Positions 16,138 to 25,787 of a stretch of DNA of 64,000 nt are shown piece by piece. The translations under genes were made by a program, and so were the position numbers. The notes under the pieces were generated by a model. It searched no databases and was not told the origin of the DNA. It saw nothing but the letters and a program-made list of their open reading frames with translations. Source of the stretch: CAZJWR01 sp964549765 (GTDB lineage: Bacteria > Zixibacteria > MSB-5A5 > GN15 > JAAZOE01); the NCBI GenBank assembly GCA_964549765.1, contig CAZJWR010000005.1, positions 1 through 64,000 of the forward strand, in the 5' to 3' direction. Every line of letters begins with the position of its first letter. Position 1 is the first letter of the stretch.

Positions 16138-17871
16138 ATGCCGGGCCGTATTCCAGACAGCAAGATCGACGAAGTCCGCCTGACCGCGGATATCGTCGAT
16201 GTCATCGGCGGGTACGTTTCGCTCAAGCGCCGGGGCCGAAACTACATGGCCCTGTGCCCGTTCCACAACGAAAAAACACCGTCGTTTTCGGTCTCCCCCG
16301 ACAGGCAGATATTCCATTGTTTCGGGTGCGGCAAGGGCGGCAATGTCTTCACCTTCCTGATGGAGCATGAGAAGGTTTCGTTCGTCGAAGCGGTGCGGCT
16401 TTTGGCCGACCGTTACGGCATCGCCCTCCCCCGCTATGAGCCGACCCGCGACGCCCGGACGGAACGGATGCTGTACGCCAATGAAGTCGCTGCGCAGTAT
16501 TTTCAGGATTCGCTGAAAAGCGAGGCGTATCGCGCAAAAATCGAACCCTACCTTTATGAAAAGCGCGGATTGTCTCCGGGTATGGTCGAGAAGTTTCGTA
16601 TCGGCCTCGCCCCGGATGATTGGAAAGGATTTCTGACGTTCGCGCAGAAGAAAGATTTGAAGCCGGAGGAATTGCTCGAAGCCGGGCTGGCGGTCAGGTC
16701 GGAAAAAACCGGCGAATATTATGACCGTTTTCGCACCCGTCTGATGTTTCCCATTTTCAATTTGGGCGGCAAAGTGGTCGGGTTCGGCGGCCGGACGGTG
16801 AAAAAAGGCGAAACCATCAAATACATGAATTCGCCCGAAACGGCCATTTACAATAAATCCTATATCCTGTACGGGATGAACTTCGCCAAAATCGGCATTC
16901 GTGAGACTGAAACGGCGATACTGGTCGAGGGGTACTTCGATCTCATCTCGCTGTTTCAGGCTGGGATAGAAAATGTCGTCGCGGTATCCGGGACGGCTTT
17001 TACCGATCAGCAGGCGCGGCTGCTGGGGAGATTCGCCCAGAAGACGTATCTGTTTTTCGACGCCGATTCAGCGGGACGGAACGCAGCGCTGCGATCGGTG
17101 GAGTATTTTTTCAATGCCGGGATCGAGCCGATTATCGTCACGCCACCGCCGGGTCACGATCCCGACAGCTATGTGCGGGAATACGGGCAGCAGGGGGTGT
17201 ATCGTTTGCTCGAAGAAGGCGTCGATTATCTGACATTCCGATTCGAGAAGATCGACATCGGGGCCCTTGGCATGCGGGAAAAAGAGCAGGTCGCCCGCGA
17301 TATCCGGCACCTGGGAGCGAAAATCGACGACGATCTGCGCCGGGATATTTTCTTTTCTGCCGCCGCCGACAGGCTCAACCTGCCGGTTTCCGCATTCGAA
17401 GACAAAACCGCGCATGGACGCGATGATAAAATCATGATCGAACGGTCGCGAAACATCCAAGTCATAGAGTCCGAATTTCTTTCGACCTTTTTGATCCGGC
17501 CGATACTGATCGAGAGTATATGGAAAGACATCTCCCCCGACGATTTCACCGGGCCGGGGCACGCAGCGATCTATTCGTTAATGCTCGATGCCTATCGCGA
17601 CACCGGCGAAATCAAGCCGGATGAATTGATCGAGAAACTCGGCACGGAAGCCGAAAAATCGGCTTTGGCGCTGATTGCGACCCTCGAATGGGGCGATCTT
17701 GATCTGGGAACGGTCGTAAAAGATTATAAGCGGGTGATTCTGGATATCAAGCGCAAGCGTCAGATCGCGTCGCTCCAGAAAGAACTGGCCGAGGCGGAAG
17801 CGGCCCATAACCGGGAGCTGGCGCAAAAACTTACCCGGGAGATAAAATATCTGCTTGATAAACGGCGGTGA
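16138..17871 (+). CDS. dnaG: DNA primase
   Basis: DnaG, 577 aa, synthesises RNA primers at the replication fork. The N-terminal zinc ribbon has Cys40, His43, Cys61 and Cys64 (CPFHNEKTPSF ... FHCFGCGKGG). The catalytic core shows YLYEKRGLSPGMVEKF and NSPETAIYNKSYILYG. The Toprim motifs are ILVEGYFDLISL, VAVSGTAFT and YLFFDADSAGRNAALR. The C-terminal ~140 residues form the helicase-binding region. The ATG follows the mutS2 stop directly (TAAATG), so translation is probably coupled. rpoD, often next to dnaG, is absent here. Confidence 0.97.
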   Translation: MPGRIPDSKIDEVRLTADIVDVIGGYVSLKRRGRNYMALCPFHNEKTPSFSVSPDRQIFHCFGCGKGGNVFTFLMEHEKVSFVEAVRLLADRYGIALPRYEPTRDARTERMLYANEVAAQYFQDSLKSEAYRAKIEPYLYEKRGLSPGMVEKFRIGLAPDDWKGFLTFAQKKDLKPEELLEAGLAVRSEKTGEYYDRFRTRLMFPIFNLGGKVVGFGGRTVKKGETIKYMNSPETAIYNKSYILYGMNFAKIGIRETETAILVEGYFDLISLFQAGIENVVAVSGTAFTDQQARLLGRFAQKTYLFFDADSAGRNAALRSVEYFFNAGIEPIIVTPPPGHDPDSYVREYGQQGVYRLLEEGVDYLTFRFEKIDIGALGMREKEQVARDIRHLGAKIDDDLRRDIFFSAAADRLNLPVSAFEDKTAHGRDDKIMIERSRNIQVIESEFLSTFLIRPILIESIWKDISPDDFTGPGHAAIYSLMLDAYRDTGEIKPDELIEKLGTEAEKSALALIATLEWGDLDLGTVVKDYKRVILDIKRKRQIASLQKELAEAEAAHNRELAQKLTREIKYLLDKRR

Positions 17872-17933
17872 ATCGTATTTATTTACAGCCATATTGCACG
17901 GTAATCGCAACTCCAACCAATTAGAGGTTTTGC

Positions 17934-18530
17934 ATGCTGCTATTTCCAAAAGAGGAACACGAACAAATCAGAAACGGAGAATTGACCGTCACCTTTCGCG
18001 ACTGGGACCGCATTCGCGTCGAGGCGGGCAAAGAATATAAATCGTTCAACCTGGGATTTGTCCGGGTCGATGAGGTCGGGTACATCGATTTCAAGAAAAT
18101 CACCGACGAGGATTTGAAGGACGCCGGATTTTCCGGCCCCGAGGAATTCAAGACCGTTTTTCGCAAACGCAATCCTGGCTTCAATTTCGGATCGGGCCGG
18201 CTGATCCGCATCAAGTACACCTACCTCGGCGCCGAAAACCGCACCGCCGCCGGCATCAAACCGAACGAGCGCGAATTGATCCGTATCATGGAACGCCTGG
18301 TGGAAATCGACGTCATGTCCGAGTTGGGCGTACGATGCGACGATTTTCTGGAATTTCTCGATCCCGAAGCGTCCAAGAATACACTCGCCATCGCCAAACA
18401 TTTTGACCTGCCTCGCGAGGAGGTCAAGAAGCGGATGACGCAATTGAAGGACGAAGGCCTGGTGCAATCGCGCCGCGACGGCTACACCGTCACTATTCGC
18501 GGAAAGGCGTATCTCGATAGTAAGATTTAG
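17934..18530 (+). CDS. ASCH-like (PUA fold) protein with C-terminal winged helix
   Basis: A 198-aa protein. Residues 1-100 resemble an ASCH domain: LTVTFRDWDRIRVEAGKEY, LGFVRVDEVGYIDFKKIT, DEDLKDAGFSGPEEF and LIRIKYTYLG follow the order of strands and the IteeDl-aGf helix expected in that PUA-like RNA-binding fold. Residues about 115-198 look like a winged helix (LAIAKHFDLPREEVKKRM, TQLKDEGLVQSRRDGYTVTI). The combination suggests an RNA- or nucleotide-binding regulator. It lies between dnaG and recN, with AGAGG close to its ATG. Both domain calls are by eye. Confidence 0.65.
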   Translation: MLLFPKEEHEQIRNGELTVTFRDWDRIRVEAGKEYKSFNLGFVRVDEVGYIDFKKITDEDLKDAGFSGPEEFKTVFRKRNPGFNFGSGRLIRIKYTYLGAENRTAAGIKPNERELIRIMERLVEIDVMSELGVRCDDFLEFLDPEASKNTLAIAKHFDLPREEVKKRMTQLKDEGLVQSRRDGYTVTIRGKAYLDSKI

Positions 18531-18532
18531 TC

Positions 18533-20188
18533 TTGCTGAAAAAACTGCACATCGAAAACTACGCCCTGATCGAGAAAGCCGAAATCGAATTCGGGCCGGG
18601 GCTGACCGTTCTCACCGGTGAAACGGGGGCCGGCAAATCGGTTATAATCGGCGGACTGCTTCTGGTGCTGGGGGAACGCGCCGACAAGGATTTGATCCGC
18701 CACGGTTCCGATAAATCGAGTATCGCCGCCGAATTCGATCTCAAGACCTCTTTCCTGCCCATTGGAAAAATCCGTAATGAACTCGACGTCCCGATTGACT
18801 CATCGCTCATGCTCAGGCGTGAAGTCAGCCGCAGCGGCTCATCACGCGCCTATGCCGGCGATAGCGTCGTGAGCATTGCCAAAGTCAAAAATGTCGCCCC
18901 GCTTCTGGCCGATTTTCATCCCCAGCAGGGTCAGCGTTCGCTCCTCGATATCGACCGCCATATCGATTTCCTCGACAGCTTCACCGGATTGACCAAAACG
19001 GTCGAAGAGCTTGCCGGGCGCTACCAGACGTTCGTCAGCCTTGACAAACAGCTCGCCTTGGCACAGAGCAATGCCGCCGCCATGCGCGACCGATTCGATC
19101 TGATCAATTTCCAAATCGACGAGTTGACCAAAGCCGGGATTCGCGTCGGCGAGGAGGATGAACTCGACGCCGAACGCCGGCGGCTGGATTCGATTCAGAC
19201 CCTGATGGAGACAGGCCAGAATATTATCACCGCCGTCAGCGAAGATGAAAACGCCGTTGTCTCCATCCTATCGCAATTGGACAGGCAATTGCAGGAGGCC
19301 GCCGAAATCGACCGAAACCTAGCCGAGGACGCCAGACTGCTCGGGGAAAGCATCGTCAATCTCAACGAATTGACGCGCAATCTGCAGGCGTATCTCTCCC
19401 GTCTCGAAGACGATCCGCAGCGGTTGGAGGAAATTAATGAGCGGCTGGCCGAACTGTTTCGGCTCAAGAAAAAATACCGCACCGACGAGGCCGGATTGTT
19501 GACAAAACTGGACGAGCTAACAAAGGAATCGGGTGGCATCTCTGATTACGATGCGCTGATCCGGGAGCTTAAGAATAAACTCGGCGCGGCGCGCAAGGCA
19601 TATGTCGATCTCGCCGTCGAGGTTTCGGAAAAACGGCATAAGGAAGCCCCGCGATTGGAGAAGGCGGTACTCAAGCAGTTGAATGATCTGGCCATAACCA
19701 AGGCCAAATTCAAAATCGACTTTCAGCGCGATTACGATGAAAATGGCGTGGAGATCGGCGGCGAAAAAGTAGCGGCTATGCCGCACGGTCTGGAAAATAT
19801 CGAATTTTTGATTTCCACCAACCCCAACGAACCGCTCAAGCCATTGGTCAAAATCGCATCGGGCGGCGAATTGTCGCGCGTTATGCTGGCGCTGTTGTCG
19901 ATTATCGCCGGAAAGTACAAACTGCCGACGATTATTTTCGATGAGATCGATACAGGTATTGGCGGCGTGACGGCCAGGAAGCTGGCGGTAAAACTCAGGG
20001 AGTTATCGGCTAAGCATCAGGTGATCGTCATCAGCCACTTGCCAGTCATCGCCGAACAGGCCGATCATAATCTGGCCGTCAGCAAGACGCTGAAGAACGG
20101 CCGCAATGTGATCACCGTAAGGGAAGTCACCGGCGCGGAATTGGAAGAGGAACTCGCCCGGCTGTTGGGTCACACGTCAGAGAAATAG
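18533..20188 (+). CDS. recN: DNA repair protein RecN
   Basis: RecN, 551 aa, an SMC-like ATPase for double-strand break repair. The Walker A is GETGAGKS at residues 29-36, inside LTVLTGETGAGKSVIIGGLL. HPQQGQRSLLD follows, then a long coiled coil (about 150-380). The C-terminal half has ASGGELSRVMLALLSI (ABC signature) and IIFDEIDTGIGGVTARK (Walker B, D-loop), then VIVISHLPVIAEQADHNLAV. The start is TTG at 18533, two bases after the preceding stop; no strong ribosome binding site is visible, so coupling to the upstream gene is likely. It converges with the DUF488 relict. Confidence 0.96.
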   Translation: MLKKLHIENYALIEKAEIEFGPGLTVLTGETGAGKSVIIGGLLLVLGERADKDLIRHGSDKSSIAAEFDLKTSFLPIGKIRNELDVPIDSSLMLRREVSRSGSSRAYAGDSVVSIAKVKNVAPLLADFHPQQGQRSLLDIDRHIDFLDSFTGLTKTVEELAGRYQTFVSLDKQLALAQSNAAAMRDRFDLINFQIDELTKAGIRVGEEDELDAERRRLDSIQTLMETGQNIITAVSEDENAVVSILSQLDRQLQEAAEIDRNLAEDARLLGESIVNLNELTRNLQAYLSRLEDDPQRLEEINERLAELFRLKKKYRTDEAGLLTKLDELTKESGGISDYDALIRELKNKLGAARKAYVDLAVEVSEKRHKEAPRLEKAVLKQLNDLAITKAKFKIDFQRDYDENGVEIGGEKVAAMPHGLENIEFLISTNPNEPLKPLVKIASGGELSRVMLALLSIIAGKYKLPTIIFDEIDTGIGGVTARKLAVKLRELSAKHQVIVISHLPVIAEQADHNLAVSKTLKNGRNVITVREVTGAELEEELARLLGHTSEK

Positions 20189-20192
20189 ACGG

Positions 20193-20558
20193 TCAGTTTT
20201 TCCCCTGCAAATACTCCATGAGCGCGACGGCGTTGTTGCGCTCTTCATTCTTGGCGGCATAGAGTAGCGTTATCGGTTTCTTTCCGGCCTTGTCAAATAA
20301 TTCGTTTATTTGATCCTCTTTGCTCTTCAATTCCCGGAAGTAGGCCTTCTTGAATTCCGGTCATTTCTCGTCGTCGTGGTGATACCGTTTGCGCAATTCG
20401 GAACTTGGCGCGATCTCTTTGAACCACAGGTCGATCTGCGCTTTTTCCTTCGAAATGCCCCGGGGCCACAGCCGGTCGATCAGTACTCGGAAGCCGTCGT
20501 CTTTCTTCGGCTCCTCGTAAATCCGCTTGATCCGAATCGTATTGGTCGCTGTCGCCAT
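20193..20558 (-). pseudogene. DUF488 (YeaO-like) gene with an in-frame TGA
   Basis: The frame from ATG 20558 (GGAGG is seven bases upstream) encodes a DUF488/YeaO-family protein: IRIKRIYEEPKKDDGFRVLI, DRLWPRGISKEKAQIDLWF, APSSELRKRYHHDDEK. It then meets TGA at 20363-20361 and continues in the same frame as PEFKKAYFRELKSKEDQ ... ITLLYAAKNEERNNAVAL to a stop at 20193. Family members usually have Trp at the interrupted position (EKWxEF), so a single TGG-to-TGA change explains it. Everything else is intact, so it is a very recent nonsense mutation, a base-calling error, or a readthrough site. Confidence 0.8.
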
Positions 20559-20657
20559 AAACAACCTCCTCGTAGTCATGCCGCTATCGCTACCCATGCT
20601 ACGGCGTATAACTGCCTCGGGATTGACGTTTGTGATGGAGAACGAATGAAGGCAATA

Positions 20658-21302
20658 CTACAGGATTCCCGGCTTTTCGTCTCCGGGGCTGGGCATCACC
20701 GATTTATTGTCAGCTTCATTCTCGATTTCATCTTCGATGAATAGATCGGGGTCCTGCGTCGGTCGCGGCTTGAGATGGACCTTCTGCCCGTCCTTGCGAA
20801 CAATGACGCCGGGCGTGCCGACGACAGTCGATTCGTCGGGGATATCGACCATATACAGAAACGTATTGGCGCCGATCCGGACATTGTTGCCGACCTTCAT
20901 GGGGCCGAGCAGGATCGCGCCGGTGCCGATGACGACGTTGTTGCCGAGAGTGGGGTGGCGTTTTCCCTGATGTTTGCCGGTGCCGCCCAGGGTGACATTG
21001 TGGAATAAAACGCAATTGTCGCCGATTTCGGCGGTTTCGCCGACCACCACGCCCATGCCGTGGTCAATGAAAAAGCCCTTGCCGATGGTTGCGCCGGGAT
21101 GGATTTCCACTCCGGTGAAGAAACGGTTGATTTCCGAAAAGAACCGAGGCAAAAACGGGATGCCCAGATTATAGAGAGCATGAATGAATCTATGCCAGAA
21201 AATGGCATGGAAACCGGGATAGAGCAAGAACTCGATATTCCGCGCCGCAGGGTCGTTGCGATTGATCGCCCGGACGTCCTCAATGATGCTTCGAAAAATC
21301 AT
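20658..21302 (-). CDS. cysE: Serine O-acetyltransferase
   Basis: A 214-aa serine acetyltransferase of the short EpsC/CysE type, making O-acetylserine for cysteine synthesis. The left-handed beta-helix hexapeptide repeats run from about residue 65 (VEIHPGATIGKGFFIDHGMG, VVVGETAEIGDNCVLFHN). TLGGTGKHQGKRHPTLGNN is the conserved active-site loop with the catalytic His, and VVGTPGVIVRKDGQKV closes the helix. It lies 47 bases after the AsmA-like gene on the same strand. No cysK is seen nearby, but a cysteine desulfurase and mnmA lie upstream in the same direction. Confidence 0.93.
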   Translation of the reverse strand: MIFRSIIEDVRAINRNDPAARNIEFLLYPGFHAIFWHRFIHALYNLGIPFLPRFFSEINRFFTGVEIHPGATIGKGFFIDHGMGVVVGETAEIGDNCVLFHNVTLGGTGKHQGKRHPTLGNNVVIGTGAILLGPMKVGNNVRIGANTFLYMVDIPDESTVVGTPGVIVRKDGQKVHLKPRPTQDPDLFIEDEIENEADNKSVMPSPGDEKPGIL

Positions 21303-21349
21303 ATCAGTAATACGTTGGTTCGGAAAATTAACGTAAATGTTAAGGGGCG

Positions 21350-23881
21350 TTACGGTTTCTTGAAGAGGTTATTGATCAGGTTCTTGGCCTTGTCCTTGAC
21401 CTTCTCTTCCACGTTTTCCTTCACAGCGCCCTTGTTCACCGAAATATTTGACAACACCGGCTGAGCGAAATTTCCGCCGACTTTGAATCCCACCTGAATC
21501 CTTCCCTTGTCGTCCAAAAGCATATTTCCCAGTTGGCTGTATTGCTGGACGGCTTTGCTCGCATAATCCTTCGATAAGTATACATCGACGTTCAGATTGA
21601 GTTTCTTTTCCAGAAACGCCACCGCTCCGCCGATTTTCCAATCTCCAATCTGCGATTCGACCTTGCCGTCGTCGACGACCAGGCTGCCGCGATCGATTTT
21701 CACCTTCCCGGCCAAACTGCGAAGATTTTGCTCTTCAAACGTTTTGAACCCGAACTGCGAAGCCATTTCCTCGATCAGTTTAAAATTGACCAGGCGACCC
21801 TGCGACATATCGACCGTGCCGCTGGCAACCATGCTCTTTATGAAATCGGGAAGTTCCGATCCGGTGCCGGTGAGCTTTCCTTTCATGTCGACTTTGCCGT
21901 ACATATGCCCGCCGAGATTTGCGAATCGCGCCAGAAAGTCATTGGCCTCGATTTTGTTCGCGGTAAAATCGCACGTCACCACCGGATTATAGAAGTCATT
22001 TATGTCAACCGTTCCGTCAGCAGCAACGGTGCCGGTATACAGCCGTCCCGTGGTGTTCTTGAAACCGATGACGCCGTCTTTATAGGTCACATCGCCTTTG
22101 ACATCGGTGAAGTCAACCTTGCTGTAAACGAGCGTATCGATCACGGCCGTGCCGCCGGCGTCGATATCAGGCAGAAAGATGGGAGCCGCCATCTCGCCGG
22201 AGCCGACCGTCCCCCCCGCTTCGGCCGGGCCGCCGGCGCCTTCGCCTGAACCGCTGGTTGCGACAGGTTTCGCCGGCGTTTCTTCTGCGGGCACGAGAAC
22301 GTCATAGTTGACGTATGGGGCATGCATGCGGAAATCGAGATAGGGCTTTTTATATCCGGCGCGCGGTTTGATCAGGTACGCGAAACCGTTGCTCAGAGTG
22401 CCGGTTATGGCAACGCGGATACCGGGATATTCGGCATACAGGGTATCGACTTTCACTCCCTGTCCGGTGAATGTCATCCGGGTATCGAGCCGCTCCAGTG
22501 GCGAAGTCAGGCTGTCGTTGGTGTAGTAGACGTCGGCCAGGGACGCCGCGCCGGTGAATTCGGTTTCCGGCCATGTCGATTTCTGTCCGATGGCATGCAG
22601 ATCGAATCGTAACGTGCCCGATAGCTTGTGATTGTAGGCCGGGTCCAGGAAGGGCAGCAACGCCGAGAGTTGAATCGTGCCTCTCGTTTTGACGTTGTAG
22701 GCCAGATTATCCCAGCTTCCGACCGTCCCCGCCAGATAGAAATCGTTATCCGACAGCGTGCCGCCGTTCGATTCGAACGAAACCGAATCCGAAGTAAAAC
22801 CGATTCGGAATTCATTGAAATGCAAGCGGGTCGCTATCGTCTGATACCCCGCCGTCAGATCATGCATGACGAACGATCCGCCGAGATACGGTCCACGGCC
22901 GGGCTCAAACTCGATACGGACTTCAACGTTGCCGTCCAGGGTGCCCTGGAGCCGAATGTTTTTCGTATCGAACGATTCGGCAGTCGGCAGATATTGCAGC
23001 AACGGCGCCATATCCACGCCGTCGGCTTTGACCGAGGCGTAAACCGAAATCGGATCGAGGATATTGCGAACAGTGGCGTCGATATCGAAGACAATACCGT
23101 TCACCTCCAGCGAGCTTTTCTTGAACACGAGGTCGGCATTCTGGAAATCGATATCGGCGTTATAGGTCATATTCACCACGAGCGGCACGCCCTCGGGAAG
23201 ATATGTCGAAGTCACCGACGGAATCCGAATCGTTCCCGTCGATTGCCCGGTCTTGCCGTCTTTATCGATGGTCAAGCGGCTTTCCAAGGTCAGGTTATTG
23301 AGAACGACGCGGCTCTTGGCTGAATCATCGATATAGATGACATCGGCATTGCGGATTTCGGCCCAGTCGAAAGCGAATACGGTGAGCGCGGCCTCTTTCG
23401 AGCTGACTGTCTTCCCGGTCTCCTGCTGAGCGTCGAGGGGAGTTTCAACCGGTCTTTCTCCGGTTTTGACTTCGAATGAGTAATTCGTCCGTCCGTCGGC
23501 GGCCTTGCGCAGGTTCAGAACCGGCCGGTCGGCGTTTATCTCGGTAAAGATAAACTGGCCTTTCAGCAACGGCATGATTTTGACGGCCAAACTCAGGTCT
23601 TCCAGCGAAAGCAGTTCACCGCCGGGGAAATCCTCGGGGTTGAAAACGCGCAATCCTTTTAGCTGTAGACTGGGACGCGGCAGGACGGAAAACGAGACGG
23701 CATCGAGTTCAACCGGCCGTCCCAGCATTTCGGAAGCTCGTTTGACAATCTCCGCCCGTACCTTTTCGGCCGGGAAAAACAACTTCGCGGCCAAGACGGC
23801 GACCACAATGATAACAAAGACGAATATTATCAGCCTGCCCAGGCACCCCAGGCCTTTCCTTTTGGTTTTTGCCTCCGCCAT
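21350..23881 (-). CDS. AsmA family envelope protein
   Basis: An 843-aa AsmA-like protein. After a basic N-terminus there is one transmembrane anchor (about 11-31, LIIFVFVIIVVAVLAAKLFF), then the AsmA N-terminal domain with VKRASEMLGRPVELDAVSFS and PSLQLKGLRVFNPEDFPGGE. The bulk is beta-rich repeats expected to form a hydrophobic groove bridging the periplasm. The C-terminal AsmA_2-like segment contains NDFLARFANLGGHMYGKVDM and ASGTVDMSQGRLVNFKLIE. The family is linked to phospholipid transport to the outer membrane. It lies 6 bases after the hydrolase gene. TamB at 28986-32510 is a second member of the wider clan. Confidence 0.88.
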   Translation of the reverse strand: MAEAKTKRKGLGCLGRLIIFVFVIIVVAVLAAKLFFPAEKVRAEIVKRASEMLGRPVELDAVSFSVLPRPSLQLKGLRVFNPEDFPGGELLSLEDLSLAVKIMPLLKGQFIFTEINADRPVLNLRKAADGRTNYSFEVKTGERPVETPLDAQQETGKTVSSKEAALTVFAFDWAEIRNADVIYIDDSAKSRVVLNNLTLESRLTIDKDGKTGQSTGTIRIPSVTSTYLPEGVPLVVNMTYNADIDFQNADLVFKKSSLEVNGIVFDIDATVRNILDPISVYASVKADGVDMAPLLQYLPTAESFDTKNIRLQGTLDGNVEVRIEFEPGRGPYLGGSFVMHDLTAGYQTIATRLHFNEFRIGFTSDSVSFESNGGTLSDNDFYLAGTVGSWDNLAYNVKTRGTIQLSALLPFLDPAYNHKLSGTLRFDLHAIGQKSTWPETEFTGAASLADVYYTNDSLTSPLERLDTRMTFTGQGVKVDTLYAEYPGIRVAITGTLSNGFAYLIKPRAGYKKPYLDFRMHAPYVNYDVLVPAEETPAKPVATSGSGEGAGGPAEAGGTVGSGEMAAPIFLPDIDAGGTAVIDTLVYSKVDFTDVKGDVTYKDGVIGFKNTTGRLYTGTVAADGTVDINDFYNPVVTCDFTANKIEANDFLARFANLGGHMYGKVDMKGKLTGTGSELPDFIKSMVASGTVDMSQGRLVNFKLIEEMASQFGFKTFEEQNLRSLAGKVKIDRGSLVVDDGKVESQIGDWKIGGAVAFLEKKLNLNVDVYLSKDYASKAVQQYSQLGNMLLDDKGRIQVGFKVGGNFAQPVLSNISVNKGAVKENVEEKVKDKAKNLINNLFKKP

Positions 23882-23887
23882 CGCAGT

Positions 23888-24571
23888 TTATATCTCGATC
23901 GACTGGTTCGGTTTCAGAATTTCCACCCGGACGCCCGAAGCTTCGACTTTATTCTTGAATTCGAGCGGTTCGGCGTGGATGATATCCCAGGTATCGTAAT
24001 GCATCGGGACGGCGATTTTGGGCTTGACGAATTCCACGGCTTTGACGGCATCGTCCACACCCATGGTGAAATTATCCCCGATGGGCAGGAACATCAGGTC
24101 GATCTTGTTCATTTCGCCGATCAGCTTCATATCGTAAAACAGCCCGGTGTCACCGGTATGATATATCGTTTTGCCACCCATCGTGAGCAGAAAACCGCAG
24201 GGGTTGCCGGTGTATTCCAATCCCGATTCGCCGGCAGATGATCCGTGATGAGCGATGGTCAGCTTGACCCGGCCGAATTCAAAATTGTACGCTCCGCCGA
24301 TGTGCATGTTATGCGCCAGCGCGCCCTTGGTGGTAACCCAGACAGCCAGTTCGTTGGGTGCGATGATCGTCGCGCCGGTGCGCTTGGATATGTCTACGGC
24401 GTCGCCCAGATGGTCGCCGTGGCCGTGCGTGGCCAGTATATAATCGACGTCGATATCTTCGGCCTTGACCGGAGCCTGGGGATTACCGGTGAGAAACGGA
24501 TCGATGATGATTTTGTATTGTCCGTCGGTGATAAAAACGCAGGAATGTCCGTAAAAAGTGGCTTTCAGCAT
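23888..24571 (-). CDS. UPF0173/UlaG-like metallo-beta-lactamase-fold hydrolase
   Basis: About 227 aa. The family start FYGHSCVFI and the metal motif THGHGDHLGDA (HxHxDH) are present, with downstream His in IAHHGSSAGE, an Asp ligand in IYHTGDTGLFYDMKLIGE and a last His in AVPMHYDTWDII. This is the UPF0173 metal-dependent hydrolase pattern; the reaction is not established. ATG at 24571 follows GGAGG by five bases, which decides the start against one ten codons earlier. It is the gene between mnmA and AsmA; the 90-base gap to mnmA shows nothing clear. Confidence 0.9.
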   Translation of the reverse strand: MLKATFYGHSCVFITDGQYKIIIDPFLTGNPQAPVKAEDIDVDYILATHGHGDHLGDAVDISKRTGATIIAPNELAVWVTTKGALAHNMHIGGAYNFEFGRVKLTIAHHGSSAGESGLEYTGNPCGFLLTMGGKTIYHTGDTGLFYDMKLIGEMNKIDLMFLPIGDNFTMGVDDAVKAVEFVKPKIAVPMHYDTWDIIHAEPLEFKNKVEASGVRVEILKPNQSIEI

Positions 24572-24660
24572 GACGCCCTCCATTCTTTCTATGCAATACA
24601 AACATATTAGGCCGAGCGTGGCGTGAAATCAACAACAAACGAACAGTCGGCGTGGGATTT

Positions 24661-25755
24661 TCATTCGATTATACCACCGGCCAAAACCGTTTCGCCGTTA
24701 TACACCACCGCCGATTGCCCCGGCGTGATGGCCCATTGAGGAGATGCGAACGTCACGTGCAGACGATCCGTTCCCCGAGGCGCCACGCGCGCCGGGCTGG
24801 CGGTATGCTGATAACGAATTTGCACGGTCGCATCGAACGGATGCGCGGGCGGCCCGATCGAAACCCAGTTGACCCGCGCGATATCCATCTCGCGCGTGGA
24901 TAGTTCGTCCTTTTCGCCGACCACAATCCGGCAATTTTCGGCGTCGATCCGCTTGACGTAAAGCGGCGTCGGGTGGGCTATCCTCAGACCGCGACGCTGG
25001 CCGATGGTGTAGAACGGAACGCCTTTGTGCGCGCCGATGACTTTTCCGGATTCATCGACGATGTCACCGGAGGCAATCGTCTCCGCCGACCATTCTCGGA
25101 TAAAGCGTTTGTAATCGTCGTCGGCCACGAAGCAGATTTCCCGGCTCTCGGCGACGCGGGCGGTTTTCATTCCGGCTTCGGCGGCAATGCGCCGGGTTTC
25201 GTCCTTGGTCATATCCCCTAGCGGAAAAAACGTGCGCCGCAGGGCGTCTTGTGACAATCCCCACAGAACGTAAGATTGATCTCGCGTAGAGTCGATGCCT
25301 CGTTTCAAATAGAATCTATCCTCGGCGTTGTCATGGCCGGTACGGGCATAGTGTCCGGTGGCGATGGCATCATGGCCGAGCGACATGGCGCGTGAAAGGA
25401 ACATATCCCACTTGATCAGGCTGTTGCAGAGAACGCAGGGATTGGGGGTGCGGCCATCAAGATACTCATCGACGAAGTTTCCGATGATCGTCTCCCGAAA
25501 CCGGCCCGTGAAATCGAAAACATAATGGGGCACGTTCAAGGCATCGCACACCGCCCGGGCGTCGTTGATGGCATTCAGATCGCAGCATCCCTGGTGGGCG
25601 GTGTTGCCGCCGACGTCTTCGTAGTCCCACAGCTTCATGGTCGCGCCGGAAACATGATATCCCTGTTCCTTCAGGCGCAGCAGAGCAACCGAGCTATCGA
25701 CGCCGCCGGACATCGCCACCATCACCGCCATGTCTTTGTTGGAATTGCCGCTCAT
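24661..25755 (-). CDS. mnmA: tRNA-specific 2-thiouridylase
   Basis: MnmA, 364 aa, thiolates U34 of tRNA-Lys, -Glu and -Gln. The PP-loop is AMSGGVDSSVALLRL near residue 14. The first catalytic Cys is in GRTPNPCVLCNSLIKWD and the second, which carries the persulfide, in ESREICFVADDDYKRFI. ATGHYAR and DQSYVLWGLSQDALRRTFFP are family landmarks. The C-terminal OB-like domain is complete. It follows the cysteine desulfurase gene by 32 bases, and that enzyme is the expected sulfur donor, so the pair makes functional sense. Confidence 0.96.
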   Translation of the reverse strand: MSGNSNKDMAVMVAMSGGVDSSVALLRLKEQGYHVSGATMKLWDYEDVGGNTAHQGCCDLNAINDARAVCDALNVPHYVFDFTGRFRETIIGNFVDEYLDGRTPNPCVLCNSLIKWDMFLSRAMSLGHDAIATGHYARTGHDNAEDRFYLKRGIDSTRDQSYVLWGLSQDALRRTFFPLGDMTKDETRRIAAEAGMKTARVAESREICFVADDDYKRFIREWSAETIASGDIVDESGKVIGAHKGVPFYTIGQRRGLRIAHPTPLYVKRIDAENCRIVVGEKDELSTREMDIARVNWVSIGPPAHPFDATVQIRYQHTASPARVAPRGTDRLHVTFASPQWAITPGQSAVVYNGETVLAGGIIE

Positions 25756-25787
25756 AGGTCAGTGTATTTACGCGATTACCGCTCGTA

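Noticed and set aside
20193..20558. Genome-wide reassignment of UGA to tryptophan
   Set aside because: Many intact genes here end in TGA (for example yebC, tamB, and the sigma-linked genes) and use TGG for Trp, so the standard code applies.
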